The notes beneath the pieces are model-generated. The model ran no database searches and was not told the origin of the DNA. It was given only the letters and a program-made list of their open reading frames with translations. A DNA stretch of 9,324 nucleotides from an uncultured bacterium (GTDB taxonomy: Bacteria; Bacillota; Clostridia; Christensenellales; Borkfalkiaceae). Below, piece by piece: positions 1 through 7,440 of the stretch (positions are counted from its first letter, which is position 1; each line of letters starts with the position of its first letter). The stretch is from the NCBI GenBank assembly GCA_934871445.1, contig CAKXBD010000003.1, positions 31,995-41,318 on the forward strand. Reading direction: 5' to 3'. A program made the translations under genes and the position numbers.

Positions 1-650
1 CCGTGCAGCTCACGACGGGCGAAAACGAGCTTTTAATCGCTTCCCGATTCGGCAAATGTATCCGCTTCTCCGAAACGGGCGTGCGCGCGATGGGAAGGAC
101 CGCCACGGGCGTGCGTGCGATGAAGCTGGCGGGCGACGACGAGCTGGTGGATATGCTGGTCGTCAATCCCGAAATGGATATCTTTACGCTGACTTCAAAC
201 GGTTACGGCAAGCGTACCTCCGTCGAGGATTACCGCATACAGAGCCGCGGCGGAAAGGGAATCAAGGCGGGCGTGTTCAACGAAAAGACGGGCTGGCTCG
301 TCAATATGAAGCTCGTTTCCGACGATAACGACATCATGATCATCACGACGGGCGGCACGATCATCCGCATGCATGCGGATTCTATCAGCCGTATCGGCCG
401 CGCGACCCGCGGCGTCCGCGTCATGAACGTCAAGGACAGCCTCGTGGCGACGGTGGACGTCACCGAGCGCGACGACGAAGCGGAAACGGCAGCGCCCGAA
501 GAAACGGCTGCCGACCTCTCGCCCGAGGAACTCGCGGAGGGTGCCGAAACGGTCGAGGAGGACGATGTTTCCGAAACGGACGAAGAAGGCGATATTGAAA
601 CCGAAGAAGGCGCGGAAGATACGGAGGACGATTCTCCCGACGAAAAATAA
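1..650 (+). CDS. gyrA: DNA gyrase subunit A, C-terminal part (5' end outside window)
   Basis: GyrA is the breakage-reunion subunit of DNA gyrase, which introduces negative supercoils with GyrB. Only the last 215 codons are here. The reading frame starts at base 3, and that GTG is an internal valine, not a start. Visible are the last blades of the DNA-wrapping beta-propeller, with the repeated blade signatures GRTATGVRAM (residues 31-40 of this fragment), SRGGKGIKAG (81-90, a degenerate GyrA-box-like motif) and GRATRGVRVM (132-141). The canonical GyrA-box and the catalytic tyrosine lie upstream. From about residue 155 the protein becomes an acidic tail: 31 of the last 61 residues are D or E, with only two basic residues. 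In E. coli GyrA the acidic tail tunes DNA wrapping, and a similar role here is inference. ParC is the alternative, but the blade spacing and tail favour GyrA. A strong terminator follows directly. Confidence 0.93.
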   Translation, partial: VQLTTGENELLIASRFGKCIRFSETGVRAMGRTATGVRAMKLAGDDELVDMLVVNPEMDIFTLTSNGYGKRTSVEDYRIQSRGGKGIKAGVFNEKTGWLVNMKLVSDDNDIMIITTGGTIIRMHADSISRIGRATRGVRVMNVKDSLVATVDVTERDDEAETAAPEETAADLSPEELAEGAETVEEDDVSETDEEGDIETEEGAEDTEDDSPDEK

Positions 651-682
651 AGAAAGAAAAATCGTAAAGAATAACGATAAGG

Positions 683-713
683 AAAACCGCATCCGATATT
701 CGGATGCGGTTTT
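683..713 (+). terminator. Rho-independent terminator of gyrA
   Basis: A perfect inverted repeat pairs 683-696 with 700-713 around a 3-nt loop. It has a GC-rich core (CCGCATCCGA) and an A-tract/T-tract at its ends, and the T run continues to 715. It lies 33 nt after the gyrA stop codon, as expected for the end of that transcript. Confidence 0.9.
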
Positions 714-739
714 TTCTTTAATATGCCGCATAAATCGGA

Positions 740-776
740 AAAAAGCACATACGGATTTCCTCCGTATGTGCTTTTT
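740..776. terminator. Bidirectional terminator between convergent gyrA and the P-type ATPase
   Basis: A perfect 16-bp stem pairs 740-755 with 761-776 around a 5-nt loop. Five A's on the left and five T's on the right give a U-tract on either strand. It can back up the gyrA terminator on the plus strand. On the minus strand it can end the ATPase transcript, whose stop codon is 83 nt away at 859-861. Confidence 0.85.
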
Positions 777-858
777 AATGGTACAACGCGCTGTCATTTT
801 TTGAATAAAAGGCAACGTGCGTTTTCGATAAATAAACGACGGATCTCTGTCCTTTTGT

Positions 859-3438
859 TTATTCGTCGGCGGGGTTAAACATGTCGAAGAATTTAATCAA
901 TATACTGGAAACGGGTACTGCGGCCTGAACGATGACGACGAGCAGCAAAATCTGCGTGAGGTTGAATTTCAGGGCGTCCCAGCCCTCGTAGACGATATTT
1001 CCGAGTACGGGAACAGCCAATACGGTGACGCACAGAGCAGTCATGCAAAAGAATAGTGTCGTGCGAATGAGATTGAGCGGCTGACAGATGCGGAACAGCA
1101 TCACGAGTCCCGTAAACGTCAAAGACATCATCAGCATGGCGTTGTAAACGGTTTCCGTTTCTCCCGCGGCATTCGTAAATTCAAAGAGGGAGGAGAGGGA
1201 AGTCTGATTGATGATATAAAGGGCGAGAATTCCGAAAGCCATGGTGAAAGCTCCCGGCATGGCGCGGCTGACGACGAAGGGGATAAATTTCCCTTTGACG
1301 CGGTTCGTATTCGGCTGCAAAGAGAGCACGAAAGAGGGGATCGCGCTGATGAGCACTTCAAACATGAGCATGTTGTTCGTCGTGAAGAAGTACGCGCTTC
1401 CCGTAAAGATACAGACGAGCGCCAAAAGCATGGTAAGCAGAGTCTTCATGATATAGAGGGAGGCGGAATCCTTGATGTTGTTGCTTACGCGGCGTCCCTC
1501 GTTGACGATTTTCGGCATGGAGCCGAAATTGTTGTCCTGCAAGACGAGGTTAGAGACGTTTCTTGCGGCGTCGCTGCCCGAAGCGACGGACACGGCGCAG
1601 TCGGCCTCCTTCATGGCGAGAATATCGTTCACGCCGTCGCCCGTCATAGCGACGGTATTGCCCGCCTTTTTAATGGAGCGGATAAGAATTGCCTTCTGTT
1701 CGGGCGTAACCCGTCCGAAAACGGTGTATTGATTTGCGGCGTTTTCCACTTCTATATCGGAAAGCCCTTCGAGGGAAAGGAACTGCGAAGCGTTCTTTAT
1801 TCCCGCGCGGCGGGCCACTTCCGAGACGGTCACGGGATTGTCGCCCGAAATGACCTTTACCGCCACGTCGTTTTCGCGGAACCACTTGATCGTCTCTATT
1901 GCATCGGGACGAATGTTGTCTGAAAGAGTAATGATCGCGATCGGACGGAATACAGTGGGCAGCTTATCGCCCTGAATCTGCGCGGGGGAGTGCGCCAGCA
2001 CCAGCACCCGAAGCCCCATCTGCGCGTATTGTTTGACGATTTTTTCCACGCGTATGGGCATGGGCTTTAAGACGAATTCGGGCGCGCCCATGGCAAACGT
2101 CCCCGCTTCTCCGAAAGTGACGGCGGACAGCTTTCTCGCCGACGAGAAGGGCAGAATGGCACTCGCTTGCAGGGCGGAGGAATGTCCGAACCGCTCATAG
2201 AGCGCGATAGAGGTCTGATTGTTGTCTTTCAGGGACGCCAGCATGGACCCGAGAATATCGTCCACCGAATAGTCCGTGGCGTTGTTGAGCAGGACGCAGT
2301 CGCTCACCTTCATGCGCCCGTCCGTAATCGTGCCCGTCTTGTCGAGGCAGAGCACGTTGACGCGCGCGAGCATTTCGAGGGAATACATGTCCTGAACGAG
2401 GGTGTTGTATTTCGCGAGCCGTATCATACCCACGGACAGAGCCACGGTCGTCAGAAGCAGGAGTCCCGACGGAATCATGCCGATGACGACGGAACAGGTC
2501 TTTTGTATCGTGTCGTTGAGCGTGGGGTTATTGGAAAACAGAGTGGCGAAAAAGCCTCCGCCCGCGCGAATATCCGCCCAGCTCCCGCCGAGATTTTTGA
2601 AATTGGTGAGGAACATGAAAATCGCGATAGGAACGATGATGAATCCGATGACCTTGATAAAGAGGTTTATGGAGTTCATGATTTCCGAGTTCGGCTGCTT
2701 GTACTTTTTCGCCCGCGCGGTGAGCTTGCTGATATAGGTATCCTCTCCGATTTTATCCACGCGCACGGCGCAGTGTCCGCTCGCGACGAACGAGCCCGCA
2801 TAGAGCGTCTCGCCGTTCTCCTTTTTGACGGGTACCGATTCGCCCGTTAAAAGGGACTCGTTGAGCTCGGCCGCGCCGTCGAGCATAATGCAGTCGGCGG
2901 GTACCTGCTGTCCCGCTCCGAGCAGGAGAATGTCGTCGAGGACGATTTCGGAAATGGGGATTTCCCTCTTTTTCTTGTCGCGGATTACGCGGGCGGTAGG
3001 GGAGGATAAAATAGATAATTTATCTATCTTCTTTTTCGCGCGGATTTCCTGAATGATCCCCATGCAGATGTTGCAGAGGAAAATGAGCACGAAAGTAAAC
3101 TGCGTAACGGGCGCGTGCGCGGATAAAAGCGCCAGAGCCGCCAAGAGACACAGCAAGTTGAAGAAGGTACAGATATTGCTGATAAAAATGCTCTTGTAGG
3201 TCTTGGAGTATTTTTTCTGTGCGCGGTTGACGAGCCCCTGCTCCTGCCGTTCCTCCACCTGACTCTTGGAAAGTCCCTCCTCGGCGTCGGCGTTGAAGCG
3301 CGGCACGTCCGAAGGGAGCGCGCCCTTTTTATTTTTTTTGCGAGCGGGTTTTTCCTTCGGAAAAAGGGATTGGAACCTTTTTTCCCGCTTTTCTTCTTCG
3401 GAAGTATATTCCGGTTTTTGCTGTTTTTTCTTTTTCAT
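859..3438 (-). CDS. Cation-transporting P-type ATPase, CtpE-like group
   Basis: This is a membrane pump of 859 residues that uses ATP through a phospho-aspartate intermediate. All core P-type landmarks are present in order: TGES (198-201, actuator domain), PSGL in M4 (323-326), DKTGT with the phosphorylated D366, the nucleotide-binding motif MGAPE (450-454), DNIRP (507-511) and TGDGVND (599-605). About ten membrane segments can be seen, near 85-107, 112-132, 259-280, 314-338, 659-682, 690-711, 729-745, 766-785, 792-812 and 828-850. The N-terminus is a lysine-rich cytosolic leader (residues 2-40) with no CxxC metal-binding domain, which argues against copper or heavy-metal ATPases. The MIPSGL sequence in M4, the non-lysine residue in the KGAPE position and the LQPN motif in M6 resemble the CtpE/Exp7 group. 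Mycobacterial CtpE has been linked to calcium transport, but the ion here is inference. The start at 3438 has GGAG 12 nt upstream and a consensus promoter. The gene is transcribed alone. Confidence 0.92.
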   Translation of the reverse strand: MKKKKQQKPEYTSEEEKREKRFQSLFPKEKPARKKNKKGALPSDVPRFNADAEEGLSKSQVEERQEQGLVNRAQKKYSKTYKSIFISNICTFFNLLCLLAALALLSAHAPVTQFTFVLIFLCNICMGIIQEIRAKKKIDKLSILSSPTARVIRDKKKREIPISEIVLDDILLLGAGQQVPADCIMLDGAAELNESLLTGESVPVKKENGETLYAGSFVASGHCAVRVDKIGEDTYISKLTARAKKYKQPNSEIMNSINLFIKVIGFIIVPIAIFMFLTNFKNLGGSWADIRAGGGFFATLFSNNPTLNDTIQKTCSVVIGMIPSGLLLLTTVALSVGMIRLAKYNTLVQDMYSLEMLARVNVLCLDKTGTITDGRMKVSDCVLLNNATDYSVDDILGSMLASLKDNNQTSIALYERFGHSSALQASAILPFSSARKLSAVTFGEAGTFAMGAPEFVLKPMPIRVEKIVKQYAQMGLRVLVLAHSPAQIQGDKLPTVFRPIAIITLSDNIRPDAIETIKWFRENDVAVKVISGDNPVTVSEVARRAGIKNASQFLSLEGLSDIEVENAANQYTVFGRVTPEQKAILIRSIKKAGNTVAMTGDGVNDILAMKEADCAVSVASGSDAARNVSNLVLQDNNFGSMPKIVNEGRRVSNNIKDSASLYIMKTLLTMLLALVCIFTGSAYFFTTNNMLMFEVLISAIPSFVLSLQPNTNRVKGKFIPFVVSRAMPGAFTMAFGILALYIINQTSLSSLFEFTNAAGETETVYNAMLMMSLTFTGLVMLFRICQPLNLIRTTLFFCMTALCVTVLAVPVLGNIVYEGWDALKFNLTQILLLVVIVQAAVPVSSILIKFFDMFNPADE

Positions 3439-3476
3439 GGCGTTTGTTTGCTCCGAAAGTCGAAAGTTCTGTTTCT

Positions 3477-3505
3477 ATTATAGCATAGCTTCCCGCAAAA
3501 TACAA
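3477..3505 (-). promoter_or_regulatory. Sigma-A-type promoter for the P-type ATPase
   Basis: Read on the minus strand, the sequence is TTGTAT (3505-3500), a 17-nt spacer, then a perfect TATAAT (3482-3477). The -35 matches consensus only in its TTG. The start site would fall near 3470, giving a leader of about 32 nt before the ATG at 3438, too short for a riboswitch. Confidence 0.7.
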
Positions 3506-3543
3506 GTTTTTTGAGGAATTTGCGTCAGTTTCGTTACATTTAA

Positions 3544-3572
3544 TTGCTTTTGCCCCATAAAAGTAGTATAAT
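3544..3572 (+). promoter_or_regulatory. Sigma-A-type promoter for serS operon
   Basis: TTGCTT (3544-3549), a 17-nt spacer and a perfect TATAAT (3567-3572) make a good housekeeping promoter. Transcription should start near 3579, leaving about 36 nt before the serS ATG. That leaves no room for a T-box leader, which many Bacillota aminoacyl-tRNA synthetase genes carry. The serS ribosome-binding site GGAGG is at 3602-3606 with an 8-nt spacer. Confidence 0.75.
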
Positions 3573-3614
3573 ATTTATCGAAAATGAAAATATTTCCGCC
3601 CGGAGGCACAGTTT

Positions 3615-4904
3615 ATGATAGACATCAATCTCGTCAGAACCAATCCCGAATTGGTCAGAGAAAACATCAGAAAAAAATTTCAGGATAAAAAGCTCCCCCT
3701 CGTGGACGAGGTCATCGAACTCGACTTAAAGCGCCGCGCTTTGATTGCGGAGGGAGACTCCCTCCGCGCGGCGAGAAATTCTCTCTCCAAGCAGGTGGGC
3801 ATGCTCATGAAACAGGGGAACAGAGACGAGGCGGAAAAGATAAAGGCGCAGGTCGTCGCGGACGCGGAACGCCTCGCCGCCATCGAAAAGGAATCGGAGG
3901 AAATCGAGGAAAAGCTCAAAAAGGACATGATGGCCATTCCCAATATCGTCGCCCCCGATGTACCCGTCGGAAAGGACGATTCGGAAAATGTCGAACTCAA
4001 ACGCTTCGGGGAACCGATTGTGCCCGACTTTGAAATTCCCTATCACCTCGACATTCTCGAAAAGCTGGACGGCATCGACGTCGATTCCGCTCGCCGTACC
4101 TCGGGACAGGGATTTTATTATCTGACGGGCGACATCGCAAGATTACATTCCGCCGTTTTGACCTATGCGCGCGATTTTATGATCGATAAGGGCTTCACTT
4201 ACGTCATTCCGCCCTTTATGATTCACGGCGACGTCGTTTCGGGCGTCATGAGCTTCGACGAAATGGAAAATATGATGTATAAGATAGAGGGAGAGGACCT
4301 CTATCTCATCGGTACGTCCGAACACTCCATGATCGGCCGCTTCATGGGACAGATCATCGACGGGAACAAGCTCCCCCTGACGTTCACGAGCTATTCGCCC
4401 TGCTTCCGCAAGGAGAAAGGCGCGCACGGGATAGAGGAGAGGGGAATCTATCGGATTCACCAATTTGAAAAGCAGGAAATGATCGTCGTCTGCCGCCCCG
4501 AGGAGAGCGACGAATGGTATGAAAAACTTTGGAACTACACGGTAGAGCTCTTCCGCTCCATGGAAATTCCGGTAAGACAGCTCGGCTGCTGTTCGGGAGA
4601 TCTCGCCGACCTCAAATACAAGAGCTGTGACGTCGAGGCATGGAGCCCTAGACAAAAGAAATATTTTGAAGTGGGTTCCTGCTCCAACCTCACGGACGCA
4701 CAGGCGCGGCGGCTCGCGATCCGCTATAAGGATTCGGACGGAAAGACGAAGCTGGCGCATACGCTCAACAATACCGTGGTGGCGCCTCCCCGCATGCTGA
4801 TCGCGTTTGTGGAGAACCACTTGCAGGCGGACGGCAGCGTGACGATTCCCGCTGTGTTGCAGCCGTATATGGGCGGAAAAAAGGTCATTACCCCCAATAA
4901 ATAA
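3615..4904 (+). CDS. serS: Serine--tRNA ligase (SerRS), divergent motif 2 and motif 3
   Basis: This class II aminoacyl-tRNA synthetase charges tRNA-Ser with serine in the cytosol. The length of 429 residues is normal for the family. Residues 1-110 form the N-terminal tRNA-binding arm, with a charged heptad-like coiled coil at about 30-105, ending in the usual IPN...PDVPVGKD linker (108-121). The catalytic domain shows the TSE serine-binding loop (234-236), motif 2 around F264-R265 with HQFEKQE (282-288), QARR (363-366), and motif 3 around R393 with E400-N401, ending in the typical LQPYMGG (415-421). Two segments differ from the usual bacterial form. Motif 2 reads EKGAHGIEERG rather than EAG..GRDTRG, and motif 3 reads HTLNNTVVAPPR rather than HTLNGSGLAVGR. 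Both are closer to what I remember of archaeal SerRS. The start is set by GGAGG 8 nt upstream. The stop overlaps the next gene's start (TAATG), so this is the first gene of an operon. Confidence 0.96.
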   Translation: MIDINLVRTNPELVRENIRKKFQDKKLPLVDEVIELDLKRRALIAEGDSLRAARNSLSKQVGMLMKQGNRDEAEKIKAQVVADAERLAAIEKESEEIEEKLKKDMMAIPNIVAPDVPVGKDDSENVELKRFGEPIVPDFEIPYHLDILEKLDGIDVDSARRTSGQGFYYLTGDIARLHSAVLTYARDFMIDKGFTYVIPPFMIHGDVVSGVMSFDEMENMMYKIEGEDLYLIGTSEHSMIGRFMGQIIDGNKLPLTFTSYSPCFRKEKGAHGIEERGIYRIHQFEKQEMIVVCRPEESDEWYEKLWNYTVELFRSMEIPVRQLGCCSGDLADLKYKSCDVEAWSPRQKKYFEVGSCSNLTDAQARRLAIRYKDSDGKTKLAHTLNNTVVAPPRMLIAFVENHLQADGSVTIPAVLQPYMGGKKVITPNK

Positions 4905-5874
4905 TGAAATATCTCTTTTTTGACATTGAATGTGCCAGCGTGTTCAAAAATACCGCGAAGATTTGCGCATTCGGCTATTGTCTTACGGACGAACAATTTC
5001 ATATTCTGAAAAAAGAGGATATTCTCGTCAACCCGCAGGGCGGGTTTCATCTGACCGACCGAAAAGGCGCGCAGGGACTCGTTCTGCCCTACGAGTACAA
5101 GGAATTCAAGAATTATCCGACCTTTCCCGAATTGTCCCCCGCATCTACGCGCTTTTGGAGGATTCCGACACGCTGGTGGCGGGGCATGCGACCATGAACG
5201 ACGTCAAGTATCTCAATTTGGAAACGAAACGCTTTTCCCTGCGCTCGTTCCGTTTTGACTTTTTGGATACGCAGTTCGTATACATGAACAAAATCGGCGT
5301 GTTCAACCGCCAATTCGGTCTCGGTTCGATCGCGGAGGCTCTGGGGGTGGAATTTACGCCCCACCGCGCGGCGGACGACGCCTATGCGACGATGAAAATC
5401 GCCGAGGCGATATGCAGGGAAGAAGGGCTGGATTTTTCCGCACTCCTGAAAAAGTACGAGATTACCGCAGGGCATATCGAAAATTACGAGGTGCGCCAGA
5501 ATACCTCCTCTGCCTATGCGGCGTATGTCGCGGAGGCGCAGAGGCGAAAAGAGGAACGGGAAAAAGCGCGCGTCGAGTTTCATAATTTCATTGACCGCGA
5601 AAAACGCCGCCGCAAAAAGGAAGGCATACTCAAAAATAAGACGGTGTGCTTTTCCCATCCCTTGGAGGAGTCGCTTTCCGTCAGCAAGCCTTTGGCTGCC
5701 GCCCTGTTTGCGGCCGGCGGATTTTACGGCTTCCGCGCGGAGGAGTGCGATTATTACGTCTGTTTCGAGTGCGAGGGGGGACCGAGAATAAAATCCGCCG
5801 CGTCCCGCGGCGCCCGTATCCTCACAAACGAAGAGTTTGCCGCTCTCACGGAGCGGGACTCAGTGCGGGGATAA
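4904..5874 (+). CDS. DEDDh 3'-5' exonuclease (DnaQ-like) with C-terminal BRCT-like domain, interrupted by a one-base frameshift
   Basis: The first reading frame runs from ATG 4904 to TGA 5195-5197 and carries only the Exo I motif. The rest of the protein continues without a stop in the -1 frame to TAA 5872-5874. Joining the frames at the C5 tract 5136-5140 gives a normal 323-residue protein. It has Exo I FFDIE (D7, E9), Exo II GHATMND (D100), and Exo III H154-x4-D159, the four acidic residues plus histidine of a DEDDh nuclease. A very basic and acidic helical linker (about 206-240) follows, then a BRCT-like domain (about 241-316) with KTVCFS, the AAGG turn and ILTNEEF. Such proteins resemble the polymerase III epsilon proofreading fold, but this is a stand-alone nuclease. 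A repair or RNA-processing role is inference. It overlaps serS by one base (TAATG), suggesting translational coupling. The cause may be a true mutation, recoding or a base-calling error. Confidence 0.85.
5136..5140 (+). other. Frameshift site: C5 tract in the exonuclease gene
   Basis: In the upstream frame the codons are TTG TCC CCC GCA, which lead out of the conserved sequence. Adding one C, or shifting back one base after CCC, gives TTG TCC CCC CGC ATC TAC (LSPRIY), which restores the expected helix before Exo II. Codons on both sides keep family motifs, so the break must be recent or artefactual. Confidence 0.85.
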
Positions 5875-5897
5875 AATAGCCGACGCAAGGAGAGGAC

Positions 5898-7415
5898 ATG
5901 AACGATTTGCCCGAAAAATTTATCGAAAACATGAAAAAACAGCTTCCCGAGGACGAATGGGAGGCTTTTTTTGCCGTCTATGCCCGTCCGCCGCATAAAG
6001 GGCTGCGCGTGAATGTCTTAAAGATTTCCGCGGCGGAGTTTGAAAAGATTTCCCCCTTTCCCTTGCGCCCCGTGCCTTGGGAGGAAAACGGCTTTTATAC
6101 GGACGGGGAAAAGACGGGCGCGCACGCCTATCACTTTGCGGGATTGTATTATTCTCAGGAGCCCTCCGCCATGTGCGCCGCGCCCCTCCTCGCCGCAAAA
6201 TCGGGGGAGAGGATTTTGGATCTTTGCTCGGCACCGGGCGGAAAGGGGACTCAGCTCGCGGCGGCGATGAAGGGAGAAGGGATTCTCGTCCTGAACGAGC
6301 CCGTCTTTTCCCGTGCACAGATTCTCTCCCGAAACGTCGAGCGGCTGGGCGTGAAAAATGCCGTAGTCCTGAGCGAATACCCTGAAACGCTGGCGGAATA
6401 CTTTCCCGAATATTTTGATAAAATTTTAGTGGACGCGCCCTGTTCGGGCGAAGGAATGTTCCGCAAGAACGCGGAGGAGGCGCTTTCCGAATGGAGCGAA
6501 GAAAACGTCGCCATGTGCGCCGCGCGGCAGAAAGAAATTTTGGATTATGCCTTTCGGATGCTGAAAGCGGGCGGAAAGCTCGTCTATTCCACCTGTACGT
6601 TTTCAGAGGCAGAGGACGAGGAGCAGACGGAAAATTTCCTCTCCTCGCATGCGGAAATGCGCCTTCTCGCGCAAAAAAAGCTGTACCCGCACAAGGAGGC
6701 AGGGGAAGGACATTTCGCGGCGCTGTTTGAAAAAGGAGGGCGGGAGGAATACGCGGACGAGGAAAGCCATTTTGCGCTACTGTTTGAAAAGGGCGCACAG
6801 GAACGCACGGACGGGAAAAATCACTGTTCTACACTGTTTGAAAAGGAAGTGCGGGAGGAATACGCGAAAGGCGAAGATACAATCGGGCGCGGTTGTTTTC
6901 AGGGCGGCGGGAAAAGCGGCGACGGTGCGCGGGTACAAAGATATTCTTCCGCCGTCGCGGGCGCGAGACCGCCGCGGACGCTCGTCCCCCGCGTTTCTAA
7001 AACGGCGGAAAAGGCGTATCGGGAATTCGAGCGGGATTTTTTCTTCCGACCATTTGCGGAAATGCTGCACGAAGCGGGAAACTTTCTGTATTCCCTTCCG
7101 AAAGGATGCTTCGATTTCGGAAAGCTCAACGTCCTGCGGGCGGGCGTTCGACTCGGAGAAATGAAAAACGGCCGTTTCGAGCCGTCTCATTCGCTGGCGA
7201 TGTGCGTGGCTCGAAAAGAGTGCAGAAACGTCGTTTCGATTCCGTCTGACGACCTGCGGGCGGACAAATTCCTGCGCGGAGAGACCGTCGATGCGGAAGA
7301 GTGCAAAAACGGCTGGTGCATCGTCTGCATAGACGGTTATCCCGTGGGGCTCGGAAAGGCCGTAAACGGAACGATAAAAAATCATATTCCGAAAGGACTG
7401 AGAAAACTTTCCTAA
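5898..7415 (+). CDS. rsmF: RsmF-type 16S rRNA m5C methyltransferase (RsmB/NOP/Sun family)
   Basis: This SAM-dependent RNA methyltransferase of 505 residues makes 5-methylcytosine in rRNA. RsmF of E. coli modifies C1407 of 16S rRNA and Thermus RsmF several nearby cytosines, so the exact site here is inference. An N-terminal segment (1-95) holds the family's KGLRVN and YYSQEPSAM motifs. The Rossmann core has SAM motif I LDLCSAPGGKGTQ (107-119), motif IV DAPCSGEGMFRK (179-190) with C182, and motif VI STCT (231-234) with the catalytic C233. The C-terminal part (about 400-505) looks like the PUA-like RNA-binding region of RsmF proteins (LGEMKNGRFEPSH, then GLGKAVNG and IKNHIPKGLR). The usual YPHK...GEGHFAAL segment (264-276) has been expanded into three copies before a low-complexity Gly/Arg linker (about 328-362). 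AAGGAG at 5887-5892 sets the start, 23 nt after the exonuclease stop, so it is the last gene of the serS operon. Confidence 0.9.
   Translation: MNDLPEKFIENMKKQLPEDEWEAFFAVYARPPHKGLRVNVLKISAAEFEKISPFPLRPVPWEENGFYTDGEKTGAHAYHFAGLYYSQEPSAMCAAPLLAAKSGERILDLCSAPGGKGTQLAAAMKGEGILVLNEPVFSRAQILSRNVERLGVKNAVVLSEYPETLAEYFPEYFDKILVDAPCSGEGMFRKNAEEALSEWSEENVAMCAARQKEILDYAFRMLKAGGKLVYSTCTFSEAEDEEQTENFLSSHAEMRLLAQKKLYPHKEAGEGHFAALFEKGGREEYADEESHFALLFEKGAQERTDGKNHCSTLFEKEVREEYAKGEDTIGRGCFQGGGKSGDGARVQRYSSAVAGARPPRTLVPRVSKTAEKAYREFERDFFFRPFAEMLHEAGNFLYSLPKGCFDFGKLNVLRAGVRLGEMKNGRFEPSHSLAMCVARKECRNVVSIPSDDLRADKFLRGETVDAEECKNGWCIVCIDGYPVGLGKAVNGTIKNHIPKGLRKLS
6711..6878 (+). repeat. Three in-frame tandem repeats inside the rsmF-type gene
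   Basis: Three units of 19, 18 and 19 codons lie head to tail (6711-6767, 6768-6821, 6822-6878). They encode HFAALFEKGGREEYADEES, HFALLFEKGAQERTDGKN and HCSTLFEKEVREEYAKGED. The DNA CTGTTTGAAAA recurs at 6723, 6780 and 6834, and GCGGGAGGAATACGCG is identical at 6740 and 6851. The first unit is the ancestral GEGHFAAL element of the family, so the others look like recent duplications. Confidence 0.85.
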
Positions 7416-7440
7416 ATAAGGCCAATAATCATACTAGAGA

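Noticed and set aside
195..815. 206-codon open frame antisense to gyrA
   Set aside because: It mirrors the GyrA coding frame, crosses both terminator hairpins, is rich in Arg/His/Phe without domain motifs and has no ribosome-binding site.
3011..3027. Palindrome ATAGATA-ATT-TATCTAT
   Set aside because: It lies inside the ATPase coding region, where it encodes part of KKKIDKLS; the stem is short and AT-only, so a regulatory role is not supported.
4143..4820. 225-codon open frame antisense to serS
   Set aside because: It lies wholly inside serS and shows the His/Arg-rich composition of a shadow frame; serS motifs are unambiguous on the other strand.
5920..6798. 292-codon open frame antisense to the rsmF-type gene
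   Set aside because: It is Arg/Pro/Ser-rich with no recognisable motif, and the plus-strand methyltransferase motifs explain the region.
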